13,276 bases of DNA, taken from assembly GCA_016929735.1 (NCBI GenBank), contig JAFGID010000089.1, positions 1 through 13,276 of the forward strand, read 5' to 3'. A program made the position numbers and the translations under genes. This DNA is from Ignavibacteriales bacterium. GTDB lineage: Bacteria; Bacteroidota; Ignavibacteria; Ignavibacteriales; Melioribacteraceae. Shown here piece by piece: positions 1-7,857 of the stretch; position 1 is the first letter of the stretch; each line of letters starts with the position of its first letter. Under the pieces are notes generated by a model. The model was not told the DNA's origin. It saw only the letters and a program-made list of their open reading frames with translations, and did no database searches.

Positions 1-993
1 TATGTCTTCTTCACTCCGCAAGATGGAATGAAAGTAATTGTTACAGGAAAGGTAACTGTCTATACTCCAAGAGGTAACTATCAAATAGAAGCTCAATCAA
101 TGAAACCCGCAGGCGAGGGAGAATTACAAGCTGCGTTTGAAAGACTGAAAAGAAGACTTGCTCACGAGGGATTATTCGACGAAGAGCACAAGAAACCGAT
201 ACCAAAATTTTCAAATAAAATAGGAATTGTTACTGCGATTGATGGAGCTGCATTTAAGGATATGGTTAGTGTTGCACAAAGGAGATTTCCTTTGGTTGAA
301 TTGGCGATAATTTCAACAAAGGTTCAGGGTGAAGGTGCTGCTGAGCAAATTGCAGGAAATATCCAAGTATTAAACAAAAGAGATGATATTGATTTGATTA
401 TAGTTGGTAGAGGAGGGGGTTCTATTGAAGATCTTTGGGCATTTAATGAGGAAGTAGTGGCTCGTGCAATTTTTAAATCTAAAATTCCAATTATAAGTGC
501 TGTCGGACATGAGATTGATTTTACTATTTCAGATTTTGTCGCAGATCTTAGGGCACCTACTCCTACAGCTGCTATGGAACTTGCAACTCCAGATAAGGAG
601 GAGATTTTCAATTATTTGGAAACTTTTTATTTTAACACAACAGAATTATTGATTAATGTTATTAATGAAACAAGAAATGAAATTCATCAAATTTTGACTT
701 CTTATGCTTTCAAAATGCCGGAATCTTTTATATCAACAAAAACTCAAATGGCAGATAATATTTTTTATAAAATCGAACAAAATTATTTCAATTATTTTAA
801 TGAAAAAAAAAATAAAACTGATTTGTTATTTGCTCATCTCAACGCACATGATACAGATAAAATTTTGAAAAAAGGTTTTACAATAATTCATCAATTTGAT
901 AAAATTGTAGAAAGAGCAAAATCATTTGAAGAAAATAAGAATTTTACTATACAATTTTATGATAAAGAAATTAAGGTAGGAAAAAATGACTAA
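1..993 (+). CDS. xseA: Exodeoxyribonuclease VII large subunit, 5'-truncated by window edge
   Basis: This is the large, catalytic subunit of exonuclease VII, a cytoplasmic nuclease that degrades single-stranded DNA to oligonucleotides in mismatch repair and recombination. The frame is open from base 1, so the gene begins upstream; the ATG at base 28 is internal. About 330 residues are visible, against a usual 400-450, so roughly the first 70-110 residues (most of the N-terminal OB-fold) are missing. The remaining OB-fold end (PRGNYQ near bases 70-87) leads into the nuclease domain. That domain shows the family hallmarks GRGGGSIEDLW (bases about 406-438), AVGHEIDFTISD (bases about 499-534) and DLRAPTPTAA. 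A Lys/Glu/Asn-rich helical region follows, then the short C-terminal GFTII strand segment. The stop overlaps xseB by 8 bases, which suggests translational coupling of the two subunits. The family assignment is secure. Confidence 0.96.
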   Translation, partial: YVFFTPQDGMKVIVTGKVTVYTPRGNYQIEAQSMKPAGEGELQAAFERLKRRLAHEGLFDEEHKKPIPKFSNKIGIVTAIDGAAFKDMVSVAQRRFPLVELAIISTKVQGEGAAEQIAGNIQVLNKRDDIDLIIVGRGGGSIEDLWAFNEEVVARAIFKSKIPIISAVGHEIDFTISDFVADLRAPTPTAAMELATPDKEEIFNYLETFYFNTTELLINVINETRNEIHQILTSYAFKMPESFISTKTQMADNIFYKIEQNYFNYFNEKKNKTDLLFAHLNAHDTDKILKKGFTIIHQFDKIVERAKSFEENKNFTIQFYDKEIKVGKND

Positions 994-1213
994 GAAAAAA
1001 AATATTTCTTTTGAAGAACTTTTCGAAAAATTAGAAGAAATTACAAATAAGTTAGAACAAGGTGATGTGGGACTTGAAGAATCTTTAAATTTATATGAAG
1101 AAGGTATAAAAATATCAAAAGAATGTTACCAAATTCTGAGTAAAGCAAAGTTAAAAATTACAGAATTAAAGAAAGAGTTTGAAGAACAAATAGAAAAAGA
1201 CTTCGAGGAGTAA
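986..1213 (+). CDS. xseB: Exodeoxyribonuclease VII small subunit
   Basis: This is the small subunit of exonuclease VII; several copies bind the extended helical region of XseA and are needed for activity. The 75-residue length is normal for the family. The signature FEELFEKLEEITNKLEQGD, then LEESLNLYEEGIKIS, is visible in the first 50 residues. These form the two amphipathic helices of the family, and the C-terminal part is strongly charged (Glu/Lys). The ATG lies inside the end of xseA (8-base overlap), with AAGGTAGG a few bases upstream as a plausible ribosome binding site. dxs follows 10 bases after the stop. In E. coli xseB is also close to dxs, with ispA between them; ispA is absent here. 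Confidence 0.95.
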   Translation: MTKKKNISFEELFEKLEEITNKLEQGDVGLEESLNLYEEGIKISKECYQILSKAKLKITELKKEFEEQIEKDFEE

Positions 1214-1223
1214 AGCAGTTATT

Positions 1224-3119
1224 ATGGGAACTGGCAAAGAATATAAACTATTGTATGATATAAACGACCCACACGATTTGCGTTCACTTGAACTTCCAAA
1301 CTTGAAAATTTATTGTAATGAATTACGGGAATATCTAATTGATGTTGTTTCACAAACTGGCGGACATTTTGGAAGCGGTCTCGGAACAGTTGAATTGACA
1401 GTTGCTTTACACAAGGTTTTTAATACACCAGAGGATAAGATAATTTGGGATGTCGGGCATCAGGCGTATCCACATAAAATTATTACTGGTAGAAGGGAGC
1501 AATTAAAAACCATCAGGCAACTGGGTGGTATTAGTGGGTTCTTAAAAAGAAACGAAAGTGAGTATGACGTATTTGGTGCCGGACATGCTTCAACTTCTAT
1601 TTCAGCCGCTCTTGGTGTTGCCGAAGGATTTAAATTGAAGAATATTAATAACAAAGTTGTTGCTGTAATTGGCGATGGTTCGATGACTGGAGGAATGGTC
1701 TATGAAGCGATGAATAATTGCGGTGTTCTTAAAAGCAATGTGATTGTTGTTCTCAATGATAACGAAATGTCAATTTCAAAGAATGTTTGGCAATTTTCAA
1801 AATATTTTACCGAAATGATTTCTCAACCTGAATATAATAAAATTAAATCTGCAATTTGGAAATTCACAGGCAAGTTCGAAAATATTGGTGATAGAATAAG
1901 GAGGATGGCTGCACGCCTTGAGTCGGGTATAAAATCAATCATCACGCCGGGAATGATGTTTGAAGCATTAGGGTTTAGATACTTTGGTCCATTTAATGGG
2001 CATTATATCGGTAAATTAGTAAAAATATTCAATTATGTTAAAAATCTGAATGGTCCAATTTTAGTTCATGTTTTTACTCAAAAAGGAAAGGGATATACAC
2101 CTGCTGAAGAGGATTCTCAAAAACTGCATGGTATCACTCCATTTGATAAAATTACAGGCAAGATTTACACTGAACCCCAACAAAAAGAATCATACACTTC
2201 TTTCTTCGGAAAAACGCTTGTACGAATTGCAAAAGAAAACATAAACGTTACAGCAATTACAGCTGCAATGGCAGAAGGAACGGGGCTAAATTATTTTCAA
2301 AAGGAAATACCAGAAAGATTTTATGATGTTGGAATTGCAGAACAACACGCAGTTACTTTTTCAGGCGGGTTAGCAACAGAAGGGATGATACCTGTGGTTA
2401 CAATTTATTCTACTTTCCTTCAGAGAGCGTTCGACCAGATAATCCACGATATCTGTCTACAGAATTTACATATTGTTTTTGCAATTGACAGAGGTGGATT
2501 AGTTGGTGCAGATGGTCCCACACATCATGGGACATTTGATTTGTCATATTTGCGATTAATCCCCAATATAGTAATAATGCTACCGAAAGACGAGAACGAG
2601 TTAAAGGATATGTTATATACGGCAATTAATCATTATGATGGACCAATAGCAATAAGATATCCTCGTGCATCTGTTGTTGGTGTGGAATTAAGTGAGGAAT
2701 TCAATAAGATTGAACTAGGTAAAGCCGAAATAATATCGGAAGGTTCGGATGTTGCATTATTAGCGGTCGGAACGATGGTCAATTATTCGCAAAAAACAAA
2801 AGATATTTTATTGAAAAAGAATATCAATTGTGAACTAGTTAATATGCGTTTTGCTAAGCCACTTGATTTTGGAATACTTGATTATATAGCAGCTAAATTT
2901 GATAAGATAATTACCCTTGAGGAAAATTCAGTCGTGGGTGGTTTCGGTGCAGGGGTTCTTGAATATTTTAGCGAAAAGGGCTTTACCAAAAATGTTTTAC
3001 GAATCGGTCTCCCCGATGAATTCATCGGACACGGAACGATTAAAGAACTACATAAAATTTTGAAAATTGATGTTGATGGAATTGTTGGGAGGGTAGAAGA
3101 TTATTTGAAAATCAAATAA
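1224..3119 (+). CDS. dxs: 1-deoxy-D-xylulose-5-phosphate synthase
   Basis: DXS condenses pyruvate with glyceraldehyde 3-phosphate to make 1-deoxyxylulose 5-phosphate. It is thiamine-diphosphate dependent and is the first step of the MEP isoprenoid pathway, also feeding thiamine and pyridoxal synthesis. The 631-residue length is normal. Visible motifs in order are GGHFGSGLG (residues 46-54, active-site His48), the ThDP/Mg site GDGSMTGG (150-157) ending in NDNEMS (178-183), the KGKGYTPAE linker (287-295), DVGIAEQHAV (368-377, with the transketolase catalytic Glu373), DRGGLVGADGPTHHG (422-436) and IRYPR (477-481). The ATG at 1224 is preceded by GAGGAG at 1205-1210. That spacing is rather long (13 bases), but the N-terminal sequence aligns with the family. 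A weak AT-rich inverted repeat overlaps the stop codon. The presence of dxs implies the MEP route rather than mevalonate. Confidence 0.97.
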   Translation: MGTGKEYKLLYDINDPHDLRSLELPNLKIYCNELREYLIDVVSQTGGHFGSGLGTVELTVALHKVFNTPEDKIIWDVGHQAYPHKIITGRREQLKTIRQLGGISGFLKRNESEYDVFGAGHASTSISAALGVAEGFKLKNINNKVVAVIGDGSMTGGMVYEAMNNCGVLKSNVIVVLNDNEMSISKNVWQFSKYFTEMISQPEYNKIKSAIWKFTGKFENIGDRIRRMAARLESGIKSIITPGMMFEALGFRYFGPFNGHYIGKLVKIFNYVKNLNGPILVHVFTQKGKGYTPAEEDSQKLHGITPFDKITGKIYTEPQQKESYTSFFGKTLVRIAKENINVTAITAAMAEGTGLNYFQKEIPERFYDVGIAEQHAVTFSGGLATEGMIPVVTIYSTFLQRAFDQIIHDICLQNLHIVFAIDRGGLVGADGPTHHGTFDLSYLRLIPNIVIMLPKDENELKDMLYTAINHYDGPIAIRYPRASVVGVELSEEFNKIELGKAEIISEGSDVALLAVGTMVNYSQKTKDILLKKNINCELVNMRFAKPLDFGILDYIAAKFDKIITLEENSVVGGFGAGVLEYFSEKGFTKNVLRIGLPDEFIGHGTIKELHKILKIDVDGIVGRVEDYLKIK

Positions 3120-3127
3120 TTATAAAA

Positions 3128-4141
3128 CTAAACAAACATCTCACTTCTTAAACTTGGATAACAAGAATATTCCAAAGGAAAAGTTTTTCCATTGAGATAT
3201 AATTTGTATCCTCTGTAAGCAATCATAGCTGCATTGTCCGAGCATAACTTAAAGTCAGGAATAACTATTTGCTTTTCATAATTCTTTGCAATTTCCTTCA
3301 AATTCTCGCGCAGATTTAAATTGGATGCAACCCCACCAACAAGTGATAATGCTCTTATATTATGTTCTTTAAGTGCAAGTCGAACTTTTTCTATTAGTGC
3401 AGAAACTATGCTTTTTTGAACGGAAGCTGCTATATCAGACAGATCAGAATTCGATATCAATTTAATGTCAGAATAATTTTTAGTTAAAAATCTATACACC
3501 GCTGTCTTTAGTCCGCTAAATGAAAAATCATATTTATTTTTTAATCGAGCAATTGGGAATTTAAATCTATCGGGATTACCTTTTGCGGCATACTCTTGTA
3601 TTTTTGGCCCACCGGGATATCCCAATCCAAGCATTTTTGCAATTTTATCGAATGCTTCGCCTGCTGCATCGTCTTTTGTTGAACCGAGTTTAATTATCTC
3701 TAAATCACTTTTAACAATCAAAAGTAAAGTATGCCCACCAGATACAACCAACGATAAAAAAGGGAATTGGGGCTTTTCTTCGTTTAAAAAACCTGAAAAA
3801 ATATGTCCCTCGATATGGTCAACGGGTATGAAAGGTATTTGTCGTGAATACGCTAACGCCTTTCCGAAGTTGTAACCAACCATAACTGCACCAATCAATC
3901 CCGGACCTGCGGTAGCACAAACTAAATTTATATCCTCTAATTTTAATTTCGATTTTTTTAATGTATCACGTACTAATTGAGTAATTATTTGTATATGAGC
4001 ACGGCTGGATAATTCGGGTACAACACCCCCATATTCGATATGAAAATCTTGTGACGAAATTAAATTTGCTTTTATTTGAGATTCTGTTATGATTGCAACA
4101 GAGGTCTCGTCGCAAGAACTTTCTATTCCAAGTACAATCAT
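3128..4141 (-). CDS. tsaD: tRNA N6-adenosine threonylcarbamoyltransferase TsaD
   Basis: TsaD (Kae1/YgjD/Gcp family) transfers threonylcarbamoyl from threonylcarbamoyl-AMP to A37 of ANN-decoding tRNAs (t6A), normally with TsaB and TsaE, which are not in this window. I place the start at the ATG at 4139-4141, giving 337 residues. This matches the usual N-terminus (IVLGIESSCDETS), and the 12 extra residues of the longer frame from 4177 do not resemble the family. The start overlaps the stop of the preceding proline dehydrogenase gene as ATGA, which suggests translational coupling. Family motifs are the metal-binding HIEGH (residues 109-113), SGGHT (134-138), DDAAGEAFDK (157-166), YPGGP (175-179), FSFSGLKTA (206-214), GGVASN and the C-terminal CSDNAAMIAYRG. 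The gene ends 8 bases from the convergent dxs stop. Confidence 0.96.
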   Translation of the reverse strand: MIVLGIESSCDETSVAIITESQIKANLISSQDFHIEYGGVVPELSSRAHIQIITQLVRDTLKKSKLKLEDINLVCATAGPGLIGAVMVGYNFGKALAYSRQIPFIPVDHIEGHIFSGFLNEEKPQFPFLSLVVSGGHTLLLIVKSDLEIIKLGSTKDDAAGEAFDKIAKMLGLGYPGGPKIQEYAAKGNPDRFKFPIARLKNKYDFSFSGLKTAVYRFLTKNYSDIKLISNSDLSDIAASVQKSIVSALIEKVRLALKEHNIRALSLVGGVASNLNLRENLKEIAKNYEKQIVIPDFKLCSDNAAMIAYRGYKLYLNGKTFPLEYSCYPSLRSEMFV

Positions 4142-5040
4142 CGTCCGAAAGTAAAAATACTTTTTGTTATATGCCAAGCCATAACGGGATTTTCCTGTAA
4201 TCTTCTAATAGAATATGCATACCAATGTTCTCCGAAAGGGACATAAATTCTGATTTTAAATCCATCATCATTTATTTTATCGCGTAATCTCTCCTTTACA
4301 CCATAAAGCATTTGAAATTCAAATTTATCCTTGGATATATTTTTTTCTTTTATCATTTGATAAGATTTATCAATAAGATATTTATCGTGAGTAGCAATTC
4401 CAACATAATTACCATCATCAAGCATTAGCTCTAACGCTCCTAAAAATTTATCTCTAACTTCCTGCTTCTTTTTGAAAGCAATTTCTTCTGGCTCAATATA
4501 AATTCCCTTGCACAATCGGTAATGACCACCTTCTTTATTAAGTTGCTTAATATCATCAATTGTTCTTTTTAAATATGCTTGTACTACAATTCCAACATTT
4601 TCAAATTCGGTTTTAATTCTTCGATATAGTTCAATAATCAAATCTGTAGTTGGCGAGTCTTCCATATCCAATCTTATAAAATTATTCAATTCTTTTGCTT
4701 TCAGCACGATTTCCTTTACATTATCATAGCAAAAATCTTTATCGATCAATAAGCCTAATTGTGTCGGTTTAACAGAAACATTCGAATCTAATTTGTTATC
4801 ATGGATTGCTTGTAATAATTCGAGAATTTCTTGCTTTGCAATTATCGCTTCTTCTTTAGTTGAAATTGCCTCACCGAGAACATCCATTGTTGCAACGATA
4901 CTTTTCGAATTTAATTTTTTAGTCGTTTCCATTGCAGCAGGTAATGTTTTTCCAGCGATATACCTTTTAGCGAAAAGGTAGACAACAGATTTAGGCAAAA
5001 TTTTTACAAATTGAACGATAGCTTTGTTTAAAATATTCAT
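4138..5040 (-). CDS. Proline dehydrogenase (monofunctional)
   Basis: This enzyme is predicted to oxidise L-proline to 1-pyrroline-5-carboxylate with FAD, passing electrons to the quinone pool. Its 300 residues match monofunctional PRODH enzymes of the Thermus/Bacillus type rather than bifunctional PutA. Visible PRODH-barrel motifs are SVKPTQLG (residues 89-96), RLDMEDS (123-129), QAYLKRT (154-160), RLCKGIYIEPEE (175-186), GIATHDK (214-220), FEFQMLYGVKERLR (240-253) and YVPFGEHWYAYSIRRLQENP (266-285). The RR pair near 279-280 is the expected binding site for the proline carboxylate. The ATG at 5038-5040 has GAGGA six bases upstream. No pyrroline-5-carboxylate dehydrogenase gene is adjacent, so the second catabolic step must be encoded elsewhere. 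The stop codon overlaps the tsaD start. I leave the symbol empty because naming (prodh, putA, fadM) varies. Confidence 0.93.
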   Translation of the reverse strand: MNILNKAIVQFVKILPKSVVYLFAKRYIAGKTLPAAMETTKKLNSKSIVATMDVLGEAISTKEEAIIAKQEILELLQAIHDNKLDSNVSVKPTQLGLLIDKDFCYDNVKEIVLKAKELNNFIRLDMEDSPTTDLIIELYRRIKTEFENVGIVVQAYLKRTIDDIKQLNKEGGHYRLCKGIYIEPEEIAFKKKQEVRDKFLGALELMLDDGNYVGIATHDKYLIDKSYQMIKEKNISKDKFEFQMLYGVKERLRDKINDDGFKIRIYVPFGEHWYAYSIRRLQENPVMAWHITKSIFTFGR

Positions 5041-5097
5041 TTTAAGTCCTCAGAATTTTATAATTTTATTTTTATTTTAAAGTAAAAATAATCAATT

Positions 5098-5691
5098 TCA
5101 TATTGTTTTAAAAATACTTAATAAAAAATCTGCTTTTTTATTTAATTCACTTATTGTTGAATTATTTTCAATAATAAAATCTGCTTTTTCACGCAAGTTT
5201 TCCTCAGGTATCTGATCTTCAATTCGGGCTAGTATTTGTTCCTTGTTTGTTTTATCTCTTTGGAGAACCCTGTCAATTCTCAAATCAAGATTAGAAGTAA
5301 TTAATAAAATATAATCAAACAAATCATCAAACTTTGCTTCATAAATCAATGCAGCTTCTACAAAAATAATATCTGAATTCACCAATTTATCGTTCATCAT
5401 TTTCTTTAGATGTTCTTTTAGAGGAGGATGAACAATTGAATTTAATTTTTTTAGATTCTCCGGATTTGGAAAAACAATATTCGCAAGATATTGAGTATTT
5501 ATTTTATCTTGTATGTAAGATTCAACTCCGAATGTCTTAATAATTTTATTTTTTATTTTTAAGTTACTTGAAGATATTTCCTTTGCTACTTCATCTGCAT
5601 TTATTGTAGGATAACCCTTCTCTTGGTAGAATTTCGCAACAAGAGATTTGCCAGTTCCTATACCACCTGTTATTCCAATCTTCCTTTTCAT
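5098..5691 (-). CDS. coaE: Dephospho-CoA kinase
   Basis: CoaE phosphorylates the 3'-hydroxyl of the ribose of dephospho-CoA with ATP, the last step of coenzyme A synthesis. The 197-residue length is normal. The P-loop GGIGTGKS is at residues 9-16, followed by NADEVAKEI (Asp in the substrate-binding site). Next come VHPPLKEHL, the lid/core segment EAALIYEAKFDDLFDYILLI, and LQRDKTNKEQILARIEDQ near 140-160, which contains the nucleotide-binding Arg region. The start is fixed by the P-loop lying at the N-terminus. No SD is present: the 12 bases before the ATG are T6-A-T5, the tail of an intrinsic terminator that follows rny. Expression therefore probably depends on read-through or on a promoter inside or near the rny end. 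A 57-base gap separates it from the proline dehydrogenase gene. Confidence 0.95.
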   Translation of the reverse strand: MKRKIGITGGIGTGKSLVAKFYQEKGYPTINADEVAKEISSSNLKIKNKIIKTFGVESYIQDKINTQYLANIVFPNPENLKKLNSIVHPPLKEHLKKMMNDKLVNSDIIFVEAALIYEAKFDDLFDYILLITSNLDLRIDRVLQRDKTNKEQILARIEDQIPEENLREKADFIIENNSTISELNKKADFLLSIFKTI

Positions 5692-5724
5692 AAAAATAAA
5701 AAACCCCTATAAAAAATATAGGGG
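5692..5724 (-). terminator. Intrinsic terminator between rny and coaE
   Basis: On the minus strand, 9 bases after the rny stop, there is a perfect 8-bp stem CCCCTATA / TATAGGGG (5717-5724 with 5704-5711) and a 5-base loop. The tract TTTTTTATTTTT (5703-5692) follows directly. A stem with a GC-rich base followed by a T-tract is the standard Rho-independent layout. The T-tract runs right up to the coaE ATG at 5691. This should end most of the transcript coming from rny. Confidence 0.85.
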
Positions 5725-5733
5725 ATATTAATA

Positions 5734-7299
5734 TTATTTAGCGAATTTAATTTTTCTTACTTCTCTAATTACAGTTACTTTTATTTGACCCGGAAACTCA
5801 ACTTCGTCTTGAATTTTTTGTGCGATATCAAGTGCTAATTGATCCGCAATATCATCATTTATTTTATCCGGTTCGACTACAACACGGACTTCCCGACCAG
5901 CTTGGATGGCGTAGGTTTTTGCAACACCTTCAAATGTCTTAGCAATGTTTTCTAAGTTCTCTAATCTTTTAACATAACTTTCAAGTGGTTCTCTCCTTGC
6001 TCCGGGTCTAGCACCACTAATTGCATCGGCAGCTTGCACTAAAACAGAAATCGGATGTGTCATTTCCATATCTTCGTGGTGACTACCAATAGCATTTAGT
6101 ACAATCGGATGTTCTTTGAATTTTTTTGCTAATTCAAATCCTAATATTGCGTGTGGACCGTCAGCATCTCTATCAATTACTTTTCCGAGGTCGTGCAATA
6201 ATCCAGCTCTTTTTGCTATATATGGATCTAAATTAAGCTCTGCAGCCATTATTCCAGTTAAATAAGCAACTTCAATACTATGTTGAAGTAGATTTTGTCC
6301 ATAACTAGAACGATATTTCATTTTGCCAATATATCTAATTAGATTAGGATCTAAATTACCAAATCCAAATTGAATTATTACATTTTCCCCTTCCTTCATA
6401 ATTTCATCTTCAAGCTCCGATTCGACTTTTTTTACAACCTCTTCAATTCTGGCAGGATGAATTCTACCGTCAAGAATTAATCTCTCTAATGATATTCTTG
6501 CAATCTCCCGTCTAAATTGGTCGAATGCAGAAAGTATGACAGCTTCGGGAGTATCGTCAACAATTACGTCAACGCCAGTTGCAGCTTCGAAAGCTCGGAT
6601 ATTTCTACCTTCACGACCAATAATTCTTCCTTTCATCTCCTCGTTTTGGATTTGTACAACCGATACAGTTGATTCCACCGAATGGTCAACTGCAGTTCTT
6701 TGAATTGCTTGAACAACAATTTTTTGTGCTTCCTTTCGTGCTTCTACCGTTGCTTTATCTCTAATTTCTTTTATTGTTTGTGCAGCTGCAGTTTTTGCCT
6801 GGTCAATTAGATTGTTTACTATCATTTTTTTTGCTTCGTCGTAGGTCATACCTGAGATTTTTTCAAGGCGAGCTCTTTCTTCGACAATCAGACTGTTGTA
6901 TTCCTCTTCTTTTTTTATAACCAATTCTTTATCAGTTGCAATTTTCTTTTCAACTTCTTTTATTACAGTTTCTTTCTGAACTACTAATTCGTATTTTTTT
7001 TCGACATTTAGTTCTTTCTTTTCTAACGTTTTTTCAAGGACTTGTAATTTTTGTTTTTTCTGATTTGTCTCATTATCGAATTCTTGTTTTTTCTTGAACC
7101 ACTCGTCTTTTACCTCGAGTAATTTTTCACGTTTAATATTCTTTGCTTCCTTTTCGGCATCTTCAAGTATTTGTTTAGCTTTTTCACTGGCATTTTTAAT
7201 TTTGTTCTTTCCGACTTTCTGACTGAGTGTATAGCCAACATAATACATGATGAATCCTACGATGGCTGCAATCACGATTACTAACCAAGTTTCTAACAT
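5734..7299 (-). CDS. rny: Ribonuclease Y
   Basis: RNase Y is a membrane-anchored endoribonuclease that starts mRNA decay and processing in bacteria lacking or supplementing RNase E. The 521-residue length is typical. In order it shows one N-terminal transmembrane helix (about residues 4-24), a long Lys/Glu-rich coiled coil (about 30-200), a KH RNA-binding domain with GRIIGREGRNIR (224-235), and an HD metal-dependent phosphohydrolase domain. The HD domain contains LLQHSIEVAYL (337-347) and the HD dyad His369-Asp370 in GLLHDLGK. A conserved C-terminal region follows (SGARPGARREPLESY). The ATG at 7297-7299 has GGAGG four bases upstream. The gene lies just after the 6S-like RNA and ends 9 bases before a strong terminator, so it is probably the last gene of the long thrS-to-rny unit or of a shorter zapA-ssrS-rny unit. 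Confidence 0.97.
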   Translation of the reverse strand: MLETWLVIVIAAIVGFIMYYVGYTLSQKVGKNKIKNASEKAKQILEDAEKEAKNIKREKLLEVKDEWFKKKQEFDNETNQKKQKLQVLEKTLEKKELNVEKKYELVVQKETVIKEVEKKIATDKELVIKKEEEYNSLIVEERARLEKISGMTYDEAKKMIVNNLIDQAKTAAAQTIKEIRDKATVEARKEAQKIVVQAIQRTAVDHSVESTVSVVQIQNEEMKGRIIGREGRNIRAFEAATGVDVIVDDTPEAVILSAFDQFRREIARISLERLILDGRIHPARIEEVVKKVESELEDEIMKEGENVIIQFGFGNLDPNLIRYIGKMKYRSSYGQNLLQHSIEVAYLTGIMAAELNLDPYIAKRAGLLHDLGKVIDRDADGPHAILGFELAKKFKEHPIVLNAIGSHHEDMEMTHPISVLVQAADAISGARPGARREPLESYVKRLENLENIAKTFEGVAKTYAIQAGREVRVVVEPDKINDDIADQLALDIAQKIQDEVEFPGQIKVTVIREVRKIKFAK

Positions 7300-7333
7300 A
7301 ATTCCTCCGTAGAAATCTATTAAATTAAATCAA

Positions 7334-7510
7334 CGCTGTCGGCCTACTGATGAAGAACCCTTGCTTCACCAATGTGGGAAATCACCCGACGTTTCTTACT
7401 TCCACCGTTACCGAAGTAATCCCAGAGGGATGAGGCCTGTATTACGCGTCGTGAGTTAATAACCCTAAGAAGATATAATTTGTTAGTTCTTCTTTTTCGA
7501 ACCGACAGCG
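7334..7510 (-). ncRNA. ssrS: Probable 6S RNA
   Basis: 6S RNA binds the housekeeping RNA polymerase by mimicking an open promoter and is released by templated synthesis of a short product RNA. The stretch between zapA and rny has no ORF but is strongly structured on the minus strand. A perfect 9-bp stem CGCTGTCGG / CCGACAGCG (7502-7510 with 7334-7342) closes a 177-nt RNA. A second perfect helix pairs GAAGAAC with GTTCTTC (RNA positions 19-25 and 153-159). A large AT-rich bubble follows, then the helix TCAC-GACG / CGTC-GG-GTGA (57-64 with 120-129, two-base bulge), and an apical TTAC(TTCG)GTAA tetraloop hairpin (92-103). The 3' side of the bubble can form the alternative hairpin TGAAG-CAAGGGTT-CTTCA. 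This closing stem, central bubble and terminal stem layout is that of 6S RNA. The position after zapA matches E. coli zapA-ssrS. The ends are estimated from the terminal stem. A CATAAT box near 7525-7530 could be a -10 element. Confidence 0.8.
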
Positions 7511-7525
7511 TGAAAAATAAAAAAA

Positions 7526-7825
7526 TTATGATTGGTCAGTCAGTGTTTGAGTGTTGTCCAAAAGAAGCTTTAATTTTTTGATTCTATCTGTTGATTGAAT
7601 TAATATTTCTTTGTGTTTATTTTTTACCATAAATAAATCGTATGCGATATTTAATGCTGCAATAATCGCTATTGTTTCTGTTGGTTGTGTAGATAAATCT
7701 TTTTTTATTTCTGATATTACATCGTTAACATACTTTGCTAATTCGGTTGCAATTTCTTCATTTTCTACTAATAGCGAATACTCTTTATCAAATATTTTTA
7801 ATTTAAGCTTCTTTTTTTCTGGCAT
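7526..7825 (-). CDS. zapA: Cell division protein ZapA
   Basis: ZapA binds FtsZ filaments at the division site and promotes their bundling and alignment. The 99-residue length is typical. The N-terminal globular part shows the family pattern LKLKIFDKEYSLLVENEE (residues 7-24), followed by helix ELAKYVNDVISEIKKDL. The segment TETIAIIAALNIAYDLFMVKNKH (about 49-71) is the conserved ZapA helix that leads into the C-terminal coiled coil. The ATG at 7823-7825 has an AGGT-like SD about 10 bases upstream. The gene follows a small coiled-coil gene by 32 bases and precedes the 6S RNA by 15 bases. The linkage to ssrS is also seen in gammaproteobacteria. Confidence 0.9.
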   Translation of the reverse strand: MPEKKKLKLKIFDKEYSLLVENEEIATELAKYVNDVISEIKKDLSTQPTETIAIIAALNIAYDLFMVKNKHKEILIQSTDRIKKLKLLLDNTQTLTDQS

Positions 7826-7857
7826 TGAATGACTAACCTACCATACTTACAAATTAA

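Noticed and set aside
3100..3120. Perfect inverted repeat ATTATTTG-AAAAT-CAAATAAT over the dxs stop codon, between convergent dxs and tsaD.
   Set aside because: The stem is almost all A/T and no T-tract follows on either strand. In this base composition such repeats arise easily, so it is not called as a terminator.
4142..4177. N-terminal extension of tsaD by 12 residues (start at 4177).
   Set aside because: The extra residues do not resemble the family N-terminus. The ATG at 4139-4141 gives the expected IVLGIESSCDE start.
5066..5091. Inverted repeat TTATTTTTA / TAAAAATAA between coaE and the proline dehydrogenase gene.
   Set aside because: It is pure A/T with no T-tract after it on the minus strand, and is probably a by-product of AT-rich intergenic DNA.
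7525..7560. Possible promoter for the 6S RNA (CATAAT near 7525-7530).
   Set aside because: No convincing -35 element lies at 16-18 bases and the area is T-rich; it is mentioned only in the RNA entry.
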